DNA of 64,000 bases from Picosynechococcus sp. PCC 7003 (GTDB lineage Bacteria > Cyanobacteriota > Cyanobacteriia > Cyanobacteriales > MRBY01), in contig NZ_CP016474.1 in the NCBI RefSeq assembly GCF_001693255.1, forward strand, positions 1,258,661 to 1,322,660, given 5' to 3'. Numbering within the stretch: the first letter of the stretch is position 1; each line of letters opens with the position of its first letter. The notes below the pieces were generated by a model, which ran no database searches, was not told the origin of the DNA, and was given only the letters and a program-made list of their open reading frames with translations. Positions 1-8,975 of the stretch are shown here, piece by piece. The translations under genes and the position numbers were made by a program.

Positions 1-108
1 GTACCGGTGCTATTGCTGACGGGTGGGCTATTGGTCTTTTGGCTGGCGATGGGATTTTTGATTATCCGCCAGAATAAGCAGCAACGACGGCGATCGCCTT
101 CCCTTTAA
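1..108 (+). CDS. C-terminal end of a membrane protein (partial)
   Basis: Reading frame 1 is open from the window edge to a TAA at 106-108, giving 35 residues. The visible part is one hydrophobic helix (residues about 4-22, rich in L, V, F, G) followed by a basic tail with QQRRR, the usual look of a final transmembrane segment ending on the cytoplasmic side. The rest of the gene lies outside the window, so no function can be given. The convergent neighbour ends 8 bp away. Confidence 0.5.
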   Translation, partial: VPVLLLTGGLLVFWLAMGFLIIRQNKQQRRRSPSL

Positions 109-116
109 GGTTACGT

Positions 117-971
117 TTATTCGGGCGATCGCCCTTTCCACCAATCCATTAAGGCTTCGTAAAGGGCGCGATCCGCTCGGTCATCAGTAGGCCCATAACT
201 GGAACAACCCAGATTGACAATATCTCCTCTTAGCGTTAGCCAGCGTTTTTTTCCTTTGGCAGACAGGTAGCAGATGCACGTTCGATTCACCCAGTAGGAT
301 CGTTTCGCCCCTTCTTCACGCATTCGTTGCCAGACAATATCGGCGATCGCCTGGCGGGGTAACCACAGACAATTATGTCGCCCTAGATTATCAATTACAC
401 GGCCCACCAGCCCATGGGACAAGAGCACAATTCCGTAGCCTTCCTCTTGCCGTTTGCGCAACTGGGAGCAATGCCAGGTGCGGTAAAATGATTGAGCCAG
501 ATCCCAGGCGAGATAGGTGCAATAGCCGATTAAGACTGCTACGAGCAGGAACAAAAAAAGCGTAAATCCTAACTCCGGTAAGCTTTGTTGGGTTAGAGTT
601 TGCCAAAATCGCTGATAACTGTCGGGCTGATAGATGGCCTGAGACACAAGAGATATCAGTACTCCCAGAACTGGCAAGGCATACATCAGCATGAACGGAA
701 ATAAACAGATTTGGACAAACCAATCTGTCTGTGCGGGTAAAAATTTCCCTGGCAGATGGTGAGCACTCCCCTGACGAAAGGCAGTTTGATAGGGTTCTGG
801 TAATGCGGTTAGGGGATGTAGCCCTGCAGGAGGAAATGAGTTTGATGAGGACATTGGTGCTGCGTGAGTCGGAGTTCTTCGATCAAACCCATCGCCGGCA
901 AAACTGATATGACGGTGCGTTACCTGGTACGAGGCTTGCCCCGATGAGTAATACTGAGGCTGAGGACTCAA
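117..971 (-). CDS. Unknown membrane protein with two central transmembrane helices
   Basis: I do not recognise the family. The 284-residue product has a polar, Pro/Ser-rich N-terminal region of about 85 residues, two hydrophobic segments (about residues 88-112 and 133-156) separated by a short polar stretch, and a soluble C-terminal half of about 115 residues that carries several Trp and Cys residues and ends near WWKG. The layout suggests an inner-membrane protein with a cytoplasmic C-terminal domain. The start is uncertain: an internal Met just before the first helix could also serve, which would drop the low-complexity head. It converges on the gene at the window edge. Real coding is supported by length and by the absence of a comparable frame on the other strand. 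Confidence 0.65.
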   Translation of the reverse strand: MSPQPQYYSSGQASYQVTHRHISFAGDGFDRRTPTHAAPMSSSNSFPPAGLHPLTALPEPYQTAFRQGSAHHLPGKFLPAQTDWFVQICLFPFMLMYALPVLGVLISLVSQAIYQPDSYQRFWQTLTQQSLPELGFTLFLFLLVAVLIGYCTYLAWDLAQSFYRTWHCSQLRKRQEEGYGIVLLSHGLVGRVIDNLGRHNCLWLPRQAIADIVWQRMREEGAKRSYWVNRTCICYLSAKGKKRWLTLRGDIVNLGCSSYGPTDDRADRALYEALMDWWKGRSPE

Positions 972-1124
972 CCAGTCGAGAGAACAAAGAGCGAAAAGCT
1001 AAAATGAGAGGTAGAAATATTTACGGTAGCATTGCTTCAGAGCCTCAACAAACCTTCTACTCTGAGTCTTGCGTACTGTGGTTTGACCAAAAATAACCAA
1101 AAATAATGGGATACAAGCCCCGTC

Positions 1125-1262
1125 CTAGAAAGACGGCTTTTTCTGTCCTTGGATATACTGCTTCAACACTTCCAAAAAAATGGCGGCAAGATTGACGGCG
1201 GTAGTGGTTTTACCAACGCCTCCTTTACCATTCACAACTGCTAAAATCCGCTGGGATGCCAC
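1125..1262 (-). pseudogene. ParA/MinD-type ATPase N-terminal remnant
   Basis: A short frame with a GTG start (1262-1260) and TAG stop (1127-1125) encodes 45 residues. It contains AVVNGKGGVGKTTTAVNLAA, a textbook deviant Walker A box of ParA-family ATPases, directly after a beta-strand-like start. Full ParA proteins are 200-300 residues, and nothing downstream continues the family, so this is a truncated relic. Its last codons run into an imperfect hairpin (CCGTC, 7-nt loop, GACGG at 1122-1138). Next to that lies a 10-bp direct repeat ACCAAAAATA twice (1086-1105). It lies beside the AbiEii-type module, in a stretch without housekeeping genes. A functional miniprotein cannot be excluded but is unlikely. 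Confidence 0.6.
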
Positions 1263-1368
1263 GATAGATTCGTTTTTTGCTTATTAGCCTTGATTTATGG
1301 TGAGTCATTATAGCGGCTCTGTTCCCACTCCCTAGTAAATGCAAAGTTTCTTGAGGGAGAAGTTGCCA

Positions 1369-2109
1369 TCAAAAAGGTGATCGCTCTTCCCAATATGTTC
1401 TGGTGGTAGGGGCAAGTTTGAGATCCGCACCGAGCAAATCCAGGCCATCAATCACGTTAGGCCAAAAGTCTCGCTCTATCTGAAGACTTTCAAAACATTG
1501 CTGGCGATAATCAGGGTTTGTTTGGAAGAATTTAATCGCATCACCCAGGGGACGAATCACCTCATAGGCATTTTCTGCTTTGGCGATCGCCTCGCGGGAA
1601 AGTTCTGTGTGTAAACGTAAAACAGCCAAATCGATCAAATCGCGGGATTCAACACTTCTATCCATGTAGCGATCAGCATTAGCCAGTAATTTACTGGTTA
1701 AACAGTCATTTAGACTAAGGCAAGGTACAGGTGACCACGGAGGGAAGCGCGGCTCGTCCAGTTCAAAACGAACCTCAGCAATAATTTCTAATTTAATCGG
1801 AACTTGATTGATTTCTACCAACAATCGCACACCATACTGATCAGTGGTAGCTCGTCTAATCGTTAATGAAGAATTTTCATTTAAAAATAAACCTTGATCC
1901 CCTGTCTGATATAAATGGGTGCGCAGTTTTTTATAACCCTGGGAAGTCACAGAACAAATAAAATCTATATCTTTGCTCCAGCGATATTCCCCCATATCCA
2001 GAGCTGGAAGAGTGCCACCCCCAAAATAAGCTTGACAATCAATTAAAAGTTTTGAGTTCAGAGATTGTAGAACTTCTAAGATAGAGTTGTGATGCTCAAG
2101 TTTAAACAT
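1369..2109 (-). CDS. AbiEii/AbiGii-type nucleotidyltransferase (toxin-like)
   Basis: The 246-residue protein has the nucleotidyltransferase signature of the AbiEii/AbiGii toxin family: a glycine loop FGGGTLPALDMGEYRWSKDI near residues 28-47 followed by D-F, matching the GG(G/S)..L(S/A)...R.S.DID pattern that positions NTP and metal. The family modifies targets by nucleotide transfer and acts in abortive infection or toxin-antitoxin pairs. I place the start at ATG 2109; the codon before it is GTG. This start overlaps the TGA of the upstream gene by one base (TGATG), indicating translational coupling and a two-gene operon. The upstream small protein is then the candidate partner. The target and toxicity are inference; many cyanobacterial relatives are annotated only as nucleotidyl transferase AbiEii. 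Confidence 0.75.
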   Translation of the reverse strand: MFKLEHHNSILEVLQSLNSKLLIDCQAYFGGGTLPALDMGEYRWSKDIDFICSVTSQGYKKLRTHLYQTGDQGLFLNENSSLTIRRATTDQYGVRLLVEINQVPIKLEIIAEVRFELDEPRFPPWSPVPCLSLNDCLTSKLLANADRYMDRSVESRDLIDLAVLRLHTELSREAIAKAENAYEVIRPLGDAIKFFQTNPDYRQQCFESLQIERDFWPNVIDGLDLLGADLKLAPTTRTYWEERSPF

Positions 2110-2339
2110 CACAATTGAGTTTGAAGCCAGGAATGATAACGTCTTGCCAGTTTCTTTAGAAACGCCAATTCTTCTCCCTGGGGAGGGGTATAAATATTCT
2201 TATAACGCCAACCCCGTTCGTAACGAGATAGCATTTGTTCTGGCGTAAATTTGTAGACGTTGTGAGTTTGCCAGCAAATAGACTCTAAAAACGGTAAATG
2301 TTCAGGGTAAACTTGTTCTACTGTTTTTGTTTGAATCAT
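2109..2339 (-). CDS. Small protein, putative partner/antitoxin of the AbiEii-like gene
   Basis: This is a short gene (76 residues from ATG 2339; upstream ATGs at 2354 and 2384 are also in frame and none has a clear ribosome site). The product is soluble, rich in aromatic residues (Trp, Tyr) and contains the stretch LSRYERGWRYKNIY. I do not recognise a named domain. It is translationally coupled to the nucleotidyltransferase-like gene through a TGATG overlap, the usual arrangement of an antitoxin preceding its toxin, although AbiEi antitoxins are normally longer winged-helix proteins. The antitoxin role is therefore inferred from position only. Confidence 0.6.
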   Translation of the reverse strand: MIQTKTVEQVYPEHLPFLESICWQTHNVYKFTPEQMLSRYERGWRYKNIYTPPQGEELAFLKKLARRYHSWLQTQL

Positions 2340-2420
2340 TTCACCGCAAGACATTGAAGTAGGTAGGAGGACTCTACTTAACATTCTAACTTAAGCTCAC
2401 GAACCTTTTTTTGAAATTTT

Positions 2421-5123
2421 ATGGATGTCATTCTCTGTCACCAAACCGTTGATTTTGATGCCCTAGGGGCGGCGATCGGCTTGGCATATTTGCGGGTTGG
2501 GGCGCGGGTTGTGCTGACTGGCGGCGCACATCCAGGGGTAAAACGGTTTCTCGCCCTCTATCGGGGGGAATTTCCCTTTGTGGAAATGCGCTCAGTCCAT
2601 CCGGAACAGTTGCGAACCATTATGGTGGTGGACAACCAGCAGCGACAACGGCTGGGTAAGGCCCAGGAATGGCTAGATCGACCCCAAGTGAAGCAGATCG
2701 AAGTTTATGATCATCACCTCGATCAAGAGCGGGATATTCCGGCAACCTATGTGGAAATTGAGGACGTGGGGGCCACAACAACGATCATTGCCGAAAAATT
2801 GCAGGCACGGGGCGTGGAGTTAGATCCTTACACAGCGACGGTGATGGCCTTGGGGATTCATGTGGATACGGGATCACTGACCTTTGACCAAACAACGGTG
2901 CGAGATGCCCAGGCCTTGACTTGGCTGATGGGTCAGGGGGCGATGGTGAAAATTATTGCGGAGTACGCTGAACCCGGTTTTTCGCCCCAGGTGCAACATT
3001 TGTTTTCGGAGGCGATCGCCAACCTGGAGCGGGAAAATGTCGATGGCCATCGGGTGGCGCGGGTCCTATTAAAAACAGCGAATTTTGTGCCGGGACTGTC
3101 GAATCTCGTCGAACAGATGATGCAAATGACGGATCTCGATGCGCTGTTGCTTGGGCATTTTTATCACCAGACCGATTCGGAAGGGAAAATGGTGATCATT
3201 GGGCGATCGCGGATTGTAGGCACAAGCCTCAATCGACTGTTTGCTCCCTATGGTGGCGGTGGCCATGATCAAGCCGCATCCTTGAGCTTGCGTCTCAACG
3301 AACCAGAGGCAATGTTGCACAAAATCTATGCTGAATTTATTGCCCAGGTGCCCCCTGCCCTAACAGCACGGGATTTAATGACGGCTCCTGTGCGCACGAT
3401 TTTGCCCCAAACGACCATTGAGGAGGCCCAGCGGGTACTTTTTCGCTACGGCCATTCAGGGTTAGTGGTGGTGGATGATCGGCAACAATTGGTCGGCGTT
3501 ATTTCGCGGCGGGATCTGGATTTGGCAATTCACCATGGCTTTCACCACGCTCCAGTCAAGGGTTACATGAGCCGAGAGGTGCGCACCATTTCCTCAGACA
3601 CCACCATGCGCGACATTGAAACGATCATGGTGACTGACGACGTTGGGCGATTACCGGTCATCGAGGGCGACCAACTCCTGGGCATTGTGACGCGGACGGA
3701 TGTTTTGCGACAGCACCACCAGGACGAGCAGCCCCTCGATCTATTACCCACCCCCAAGGATGACAAAAATCGCTATCCTCTACGGGAAATTTTTGCGGAA
3801 CGGCTGGCCCCTTCTCTGTGGCAGTTATTACAGGCAGTGGCAACGGAGGCGGAAAAACGGGGTTGGCATTTATATCTCGTGGGTGGAGCGGTGCGGGATG
3901 TATTGCTCTCAGATTCAGACGAAGAATTACTGCTCCAGGATATTGATCTGGTGGTGGATGGCTTCCATACGGCGGCGGATGTGGGAGCAGGGGTGACTTT
4001 GGCAAATTACATTTGCGATCGCCAACCCAACGCGCGGTTATCGGTACATGGGGAATTTCAAACAGCAGCAATTTTATGGCATAAAGATCCGGTGTTGGGT
4101 TCCCTATGGCTGGACATTGCCACCGCCCGGACGGAATTTTATCCCTATCCGGCGGCGAATCCGGAGGTAGAAGCGAGTTCCATTCGGCAGGATTTGTATC
4201 GGCGTGATTTTACGATCAATGCCCTCTGCTTACGTCTCACAGAACCCCGGTCGGGGGAATTACTGGACTTTTTCGGCGGCCTTTGGGATCTCAAAAAACG
4301 GCAAATTCGGGTGCTCCACGCCAACAGTTTCATCGAAGACCCGACGCGCATTTATCGGGCGGTGCGGTTTGCGGTGCGCTTAAATTTTCAGCTAGAAGTC
4401 CAAACGGAAGACTATATCCGTTATGCGATCGCCTCTGGGATTTACGACAAATTGCACCACGAAAAACCCCAAGCGCCAGCCTTAACGACGCGCTTACGGG
4501 CAGAATTAAAATATCTTTTGACAGCAAAATATTGGAAGCCTGCGTTGCAATTGTTGGATGATCTCGGCGCGTTGAAATGTATCCACAAAAATCTAGCCTT
4601 GACAGAGAATGTCTGGTGGCAAATCCGCTGTGTGGATCGTTGGTTGCGCTATCACGACTCCGATTATGAGTTAGAACATTGGCGGCTTCGACTGGAAGCT
4701 TTGTTGCTAAATTTGACCCCAGCAGAACGCTTAAAAGTAGGCGATCGCCTGCAATTACCGAAGGATAGTTTGCAACGGTTAGCGAAAATTTCCCAGCACC
4801 AAACTGAAATTTTACCGAAACTTTCCCAAGCTAAAAAACTCAGCGAAAAAGTCTTTGCCCTCAAACATTTATCCTTGCCAGAAATTATTTTACTCGCGGC
4901 TATCAGTCCGAAAAAACTACGCCATGATCTCTGGCATTATCTCCGTCGTTGGCAGCATATTCAGGCTCCCCTTGATGGTTTTGATTTGAAAGAATTAGGC
5001 TATAAACCGGGGCCACAATTTCGGGATATTTTGTCAGATCTCCTACAACAAACCATTGATAAAAACATTGGCGATCGCCCCTCTGCATTAGCTTATTTAG
5101 AAACCCATTATCCCCTTGATTAA
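2421..5123 (+). CDS. DHH - CBS - CCA tRNA nucleotidyltransferase fusion
   Basis: The 900-residue protein joins three modules. Residues 1-310 form a DHH phosphoesterase: VDFDALG near 10, DHH at 97-99, and the DHHA1 loop GGGGHDQAAS near 279. Residues about 315-435 carry two CBS domains, which bind adenine nucleotides. From about 460 comes a class II poly(A) polymerase/CCA-adding head with LVGGAVRDVLL and the metal-binding DIDLVVDG, followed by the RRDFTINAL motif and a helical RNA-binding tail. Such fusions are typical of cyanobacteria, where the A-adding and CC-adding activities may be split between enzymes; whether this one adds CC, A or CCA cannot be read from sequence. The DHH part may process nucleotides or short RNA. 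The stop lies directly against the convergent cupin gene (5124). Confidence 0.9.
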   Translation: MDVILCHQTVDFDALGAAIGLAYLRVGARVVLTGGAHPGVKRFLALYRGEFPFVEMRSVHPEQLRTIMVVDNQQRQRLGKAQEWLDRPQVKQIEVYDHHLDQERDIPATYVEIEDVGATTTIIAEKLQARGVELDPYTATVMALGIHVDTGSLTFDQTTVRDAQALTWLMGQGAMVKIIAEYAEPGFSPQVQHLFSEAIANLERENVDGHRVARVLLKTANFVPGLSNLVEQMMQMTDLDALLLGHFYHQTDSEGKMVIIGRSRIVGTSLNRLFAPYGGGGHDQAASLSLRLNEPEAMLHKIYAEFIAQVPPALTARDLMTAPVRTILPQTTIEEAQRVLFRYGHSGLVVVDDRQQLVGVISRRDLDLAIHHGFHHAPVKGYMSREVRTISSDTTMRDIETIMVTDDVGRLPVIEGDQLLGIVTRTDVLRQHHQDEQPLDLLPTPKDDKNRYPLREIFAERLAPSLWQLLQAVATEAEKRGWHLYLVGGAVRDVLLSDSDEELLLQDIDLVVDGFHTAADVGAGVTLANYICDRQPNARLSVHGEFQTAAILWHKDPVLGSLWLDIATARTEFYPYPAANPEVEASSIRQDLYRRDFTINALCLRLTEPRSGELLDFFGGLWDLKKRQIRVLHANSFIEDPTRIYRAVRFAVRLNFQLEVQTEDYIRYAIASGIYDKLHHEKPQAPALTTRLRAELKYLLTAKYWKPALQLLDDLGALKCIHKNLALTENVWWQIRCVDRWLRYHDSDYELEHWRLRLEALLLNLTPAERLKVGDRLQLPKDSLQRLAKISQHQTEILPKLSQAKKLSEKVFALKHLSLPEIILLAAISPKKLRHDLWHYLRRWQHIQAPLDGFDLKELGYKPGPQFRDILSDLLQQTIDKNIGDRPSALAYLETHYPLD

Positions 5124-5615
5124 CTATTCTTCGATGAGGATTGCTTTTGGTTCTCCAACGGTTAATAAAGAAGTGGCGAGTAAAATGACTGGATCTGGAG
5201 TTTCATTTTGCCCAAAATGTACCATTCCCTCGGCTTCTGTTACCGCATCTCCAGGTTTGAGGAGGGTTTTTTGTCCCGGAGTTAAGCTTTCTTTTGTGCC
5301 ATCTGCACGGGTAATCAGCGCCGTTCCTTCAATAACCGCATAGGTCAACAAACCAAACTCCACCCGGGCAATTTGTAAACCAGGATGGATGTGGGGCGGT
5401 AGGGTCGCAAAAGGGGGAATTTCGTAACGCACCAACTCTAAAATTTGGTTAGGGGCCGCTTTTGGTAGACCCTCGGCCAAAACAGTGCGAGTGACGGTTT
5501 GGGTATATTGATTGGTCGATTCTGATTCAGCTAGAGCTGCTTGGAAAACAGAAAAACAGCTACAGAGCAGTAATGAAGAAAGAAAATAACGGGGTTTCAC
5601 AGGGAAGAGACTCAT
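5124..5615 (-). CDS. Secreted cupin-domain protein
   Basis: The 163-residue product starts with a signal peptide (KPR, a hydrophobic core LSSLLLCSCFSVF, and an AALA cleavage-like site near residue 29). The mature part is a single cupin barrel: PPHIHPGLQIARVEFG supplies metal-type histidines in cupin motif 1, and LLKPGDAV..AEGMVHFGQN forms the second motif. Small periplasmic cupins bind a metal or small ligand; the ligand here is unknown. It is convergent with the CCA-transferase fusion, with the two stops abutting. About 130 bp separate its start from the downstream end of flv3, so it is probably transcribed alone. Confidence 0.75.
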   Translation of the reverse strand: MSLFPVKPRYFLSSLLLCSCFSVFQAALAESESTNQYTQTVTRTVLAEGLPKAAPNQILELVRYEIPPFATLPPHIHPGLQIARVEFGLLTYAVIEGTALITRADGTKESLTPGQKTLLKPGDAVTEAEGMVHFGQNETPDPVILLATSLLTVGEPKAILIEE

Positions 5616-5742
5616 TTTTGCTAAAAGACCATAGTTGCAGTGTAAGAGTCCCCTTGGCGATCGCTTTCTTTCTGTTTCAAAACAACATAAAAAAAGAGAG
5701 AACTAAGTCCCCTCCCTTTTCAAAATATTTCAAACAATGAAT

Positions 5743-7473
5743 TTAGTAGTAGTTGCCCACTTTACGGTGGTGGACAGCCGTCAACCCATCAGGATTCGAC
5801 ACACGACCGGCATCAACTTTACTGTAGACAATCCAGTGATCGCTACATTCCATGCGGCTAATTACTTCACATTCTAGGTAAGCAAGAGCATCATTCAGAA
5901 TTGGTGAACCGTTTTTCGCAGTTTGTACCTTGACGCCTGCAAAGCGATCAGCGCCAGGAGGGAAACGCTTCAGGAAGTGCTTCATTAACGGCTGATATTT
6001 CCCTTCTTCGAGAATATTCAATACAAAGCGATCGCCCACTTGCATCAGAGATTCAATCGCCCGGTCTTTCGCCACTGCAACCGTAAAACCAGGAGGTTCA
6101 AAACTGGCTTGGGTCACCCAGGAAGCCACCATCGCCCCTTTCATGTCGCCTTTCTGGGCGGTGATGATGTATAGGCCGCCGCTGATGCGTCCCATCGCTT
6201 TATCGAGCTCGGTATCGATATTTTTTCGTTGTTTGAGCTTTTCTTTTTGGGTGAGCAATTGGCCGAGGTCAGTGCCAGATTCTTCGCAGAGTTGATAGAG
6301 TCCTTCACTGGGGTCGTCCTTGACGCGGATCGAATCGAAGGCTTTTGTCAGGCCAGCATCGCGGAACCGCATCTGCAATGGATCAATGGGCTCGTCGTTG
6401 CCGCCGTAGGATTCAAACATACCAAATACTTGTTTATCCTTTGACGCGGCGAGAATGGTGCCCACTGCTTTACTTAATTCAGCGTTATAGGCACTGTCGA
6501 TGGGGGGCATCCCGATCACCAGTCCTGCGGCCCGACCGACAATTTCATGGACATCCTGGGGATCAGCGACCTTGAGATCGACCATTTCCACGGCGACACC
6601 GGCTTTGGTAATCCCCTTGGCGATCGCCTGGGAGATGCGGTCACTATAGCCATAATCAGAGACATAGAATACCGCCGCCATCTTATCGCCCTTGGTTTGG
6701 GCCTCGCTCCACTGGCGGTACCATTCCATCATTTCCTTGGTGTTGTGCTTTAGCAGCGGGCCATGGCCATTGGCAACTAGGGTAATTTCCCCGTCGAGCT
6801 TATCCACCCGTTTCATCGCACTCAGCACAGAACGGGCATTGGGGGCCATCAAGCATTCGTAGTAAAAACGGTAGTCCGGCGTAATTGCTTGGAGATTTTC
6901 ATCGTAGGTGTCGTCGGAGCAATAGTGCATCCCAAAGGCATCGCAGGTGAAAAGAATCTCACTCGCCGGGTCGTAGGTGAAAATGGTGTCTGGCCAGTGG
7001 AGGTTTGGCGCACTGACAAATTCGAGGTTGTGACCGTTGCCCAAATCGAGGCGATCGCCACTTTTCACTTCGATAAATTCAAAGGGATCGTGTACCAAAT
7101 CCTTGAGGAATTTGATCGCAATTTTTGCACCAACCACCACCGCTTGGGGGGCAATTTTCAAAACATCTTTCACTAGACCACTGTGATCCGGTTCTGTGTG
7201 GCTGATGATGATGTAGTCAATGGTTTTTGGGTCAATCTCGCCGGTAAGCGCATCGAGGTATAGCTGCCGAAACTTCGCGTGGGAGGTATCCACAAGGGCA
7301 ATCTTTTCGCCCCGGATGATGTAGGAGTTGTAGGTGGTGCCATTTTGCAAACCGAATTCAATGTCAAAGCGATCGCGATCCCAATCCAGCGAACGAATGG
7401 TTGTGGTGTTGTCGTTAACCTTTTCTGTCTGGATCGTTAACCGCTTTTCGGTTTTAATTGGCGTAGCAACCAT
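5743..7473 (-). CDS. flv3: Flavodiiron protein, Flv3-type
   Basis: Three domains are visible in order: a metallo-beta-lactamase-like diiron domain (about 1-265), a flavodoxin domain binding FMN (about 270-410) and a C-terminal flavin-reductase domain (about 430-576) that is specific to photosynthetic flavodiiron proteins. The diiron ligands are all canonical: HTEPDH, the His of NLHWPD, the Asp of TCDAFG and the His of NGHGP. This points to Flv3 rather than Flv1 or Flv2, which have substituted ligands; the Flv3/Flv4 choice is from recalled similarity. With Flv1 it reduces O2 to water downstream of photosystem I, drawing on NADPH or ferredoxin. A strong Shine-Dalgarno AGGAGGGT at 7479-7486 selects ATG 7473 over the upstream ATG at 7500. 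It is divergent from chrA with 106 bp between them. Confidence 0.85.
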   Translation of the reverse strand: MVATPIKTEKRLTIQTEKVNDNTTTIRSLDWDRDRFDIEFGLQNGTTYNSYIIRGEKIALVDTSHAKFRQLYLDALTGEIDPKTIDYIIISHTEPDHSGLVKDVLKIAPQAVVVGAKIAIKFLKDLVHDPFEFIEVKSGDRLDLGNGHNLEFVSAPNLHWPDTIFTYDPASEILFTCDAFGMHYCSDDTYDENLQAITPDYRFYYECLMAPNARSVLSAMKRVDKLDGEITLVANGHGPLLKHNTKEMMEWYRQWSEAQTKGDKMAAVFYVSDYGYSDRISQAIAKGITKAGVAVEMVDLKVADPQDVHEIVGRAAGLVIGMPPIDSAYNAELSKAVGTILAASKDKQVFGMFESYGGNDEPIDPLQMRFRDAGLTKAFDSIRVKDDPSEGLYQLCEESGTDLGQLLTQKEKLKQRKNIDTELDKAMGRISGGLYIITAQKGDMKGAMVASWVTQASFEPPGFTVAVAKDRAIESLMQVGDRFVLNILEEGKYQPLMKHFLKRFPPGADRFAGVKVQTAKNGSPILNDALAYLECEVISRMECSDHWIVYSKVDAGRVSNPDGLTAVHHRKVGNYY

Positions 7474-7478
7474 AGGTA

Positions 7479-7486
7479 ACCCTCCT
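7479..7486 (-). promoter_or_regulatory. Shine-Dalgarno deciding the flv3 start
   Basis: AGGAGGGT on the minus strand sits 5 nt before ATG 7473. The longer frame beginning at 7500 has no comparable site, so translation most likely starts at MVATP. Confidence 0.7.
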
Positions 7487-7579
7487 ACACTGTGATGCAA
7501 TAGTCATCTTTCACTTATTGTGGCACGAATTTATTAGGGGTTGTGGCCTAGAGGTAGGGGGAAATGATTAAACATTTCG

Positions 7580-8734
7580 ATGGCATTCATCATGGCGCAA
7601 TGGGCTGAACTGCAAGAAATTTCTCGATTATTTTTACGATTAGGCTTTACGGCATTTGGCGGCCCTGTGGCTCATATTGCGATGATGCATGACGAGGTGG
7701 TAAAAAAACGCCACTGGCTCACGGAACAGGAATTTCTCGATATTCTCGGCGCAACCAATTTAATTCCTGGCCCCAACTCGACGGAAATGGCGATCCACCT
7801 CAGTTTTAAGCGGGCCGGTTGGTGGGGTTTACTTATGGGGGGCATTAGCTTTACGGCCCCGGCTGTGATTTTGATGTTGCTCTGTGCAGTGGCCTATCAG
7901 CAGTTTGGGGCAACCCCCCAGGGGGAATGGTTACTCTACGGGGTTAAACCGGTGGCGATCGCCATCATTGCCCAGGCGTTGTGGAAACTTGGCAAAAAAG
8001 CAATTAAAGATAAGTTTGGTGTCGGTTTGGCCGTGTTTAACGTGGTGCTATACCTGGTCGGCCTTCATGAGTTGTGGTTGTTATTTATCAGTGGCTTCAT
8101 TGGTTTTGGAAAAAAGTTCAGCACCCAATGGCTCAAAACAGACCAAACTCGCAGCCTTACCCCGCTCCCTTTTCTCCTTTGGTTGAACACAACCCCCGCA
8201 AACTTTAGTTTGGGTTGGCTGTTTTTGATGTTCCTTAAGGTGGGGGCGGTGCTCTACGGCAGTGGCTATGTTCTCGTGGCTTTTTTGCGGGCCGATTTTG
8301 TGGAACGTCTTGGTTGGCTGACGGATCAGCAACTCCTCGATGCGATCGCCATTGGTCAAATCACCCCGGGGCCTTTATCTTCGACGGCAACTTTCATCGG
8401 CTATTTGTTGGGGGGAGTTCCGGGGGCGGGAGTGGCCACTTTGGGGATGTTTCTTCCTTCTTTTCTCTTTGTGGCAATTCTCAATCCAATCCTGCCTAAG
8501 TTACTCCAGGCCAAATCATTTCGGGCATTTCTCGATGGGGTCAATATTGGTGCGCTGAGTCTCATGACCGTTGTCACCGTGTTTCTGGCCCAGTCTTCTT
8601 TAGTTGATCCTTTGACCTTTGCCGTGGCGATCGCCGCCTTATTTCTGTTAATTAAATATCAAGTGAATTCCCTCTGGTTAGTATTAGCGGGAATGGCGAT
8701 CGGCTTAGTTTTACCCTTTGTCATGGCGCAATAA
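7580..8734 (+). CDS. chrA: Chromate transporter, two-domain ChrA
   Basis: The 384-residue membrane protein contains two homologous CHR domains. The first has FLRLGFTAFGGPVAHIAMM and NLIPGPNSTEMA; the second has FLKVGAVLYGSGYVLVAFL and GQITPGPLSSTATFIGYLL. This internal duplication is the hallmark of long-chain chromate ion transporters (CHR family), inner-membrane proteins that export chromate, sometimes linked to sulfate status. About ten hydrophobic helices are evident. A second in-frame ATG lies four codons downstream (MAQWAEL), so the first four residues are uncertain. It is divergent from flv3 and converges with brnA, whose stop is 10 bp beyond its own. No sulfur or chromium genes are nearby. 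Confidence 0.9.
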   Translation: MAFIMAQWAELQEISRLFLRLGFTAFGGPVAHIAMMHDEVVKKRHWLTEQEFLDILGATNLIPGPNSTEMAIHLSFKRAGWWGLLMGGISFTAPAVILMLLCAVAYQQFGATPQGEWLLYGVKPVAIAIIAQALWKLGKKAIKDKFGVGLAVFNVVLYLVGLHELWLLFISGFIGFGKKFSTQWLKTDQTRSLTPLPFLLWLNTTPANFSLGWLFLMFLKVGAVLYGSGYVLVAFLRADFVERLGWLTDQQLLDAIAIGQITPGPLSSTATFIGYLLGGVPGAGVATLGMFLPSFLFVAILNPILPKLLQAKSFRAFLDGVNIGALSLMTVVTVFLAQSSLVDPLTFAVAIAALFLLIKYQVNSLWLVLAGMAIGLVLPFVMAQ

Positions 8735-8744
8735 TTTCAAAACT

Positions 8745-8975
8745 TTACTGGTGTTGTTTCGCATAGGCATCCACAAGATTCCGAATCATCGCTTGGTATG
8801 AGGCGTTGTGGCGTTTTGCTTCCTGTTTAAAAAATTCAATGCTTTCCTGGGTAAATTCCATCGTCACTCGCACATGATTTTTCTTGGGAATCAATTCCTC
8901 CGGTGCAGGTAAAAAATCTCTCACCACAGTAACTTCACCAATCGGTTTAGCGGGATCCGGCGTGATATTGCTCAT
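8745..8975 (-). CDS. brnA: BrnA-type antitoxin (intact)
   Basis: From ATG 8975 the product has 76 residues (MSNITPDPAKPIGEVTVVRD...). The C-terminal half, KKNHVRVTMEF followed by a helix and YQAMIRNLVDAYAKQ, is a ribbon-helix-helix DNA-binding fold as in BrnA antitoxins, which bind the BrnT toxin through the same dimer and autorepress the operon. An in-frame ATG further upstream (9011) lies inside brnT and is unlikely. The start overlaps the end of the brnT frame by 29 bp, the standard brnT-brnA order. The toxin gene is broken by an insertion sequence, so the antitoxin is now orphaned from a working partner here. Confidence 0.8.
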   Translation of the reverse strand: MSNITPDPAKPIGEVTVVRDFLPAPEELIPKKNHVRVTMEFTQESIEFFKQEAKRHNASYQAMIRNLVDAYAKQHQ

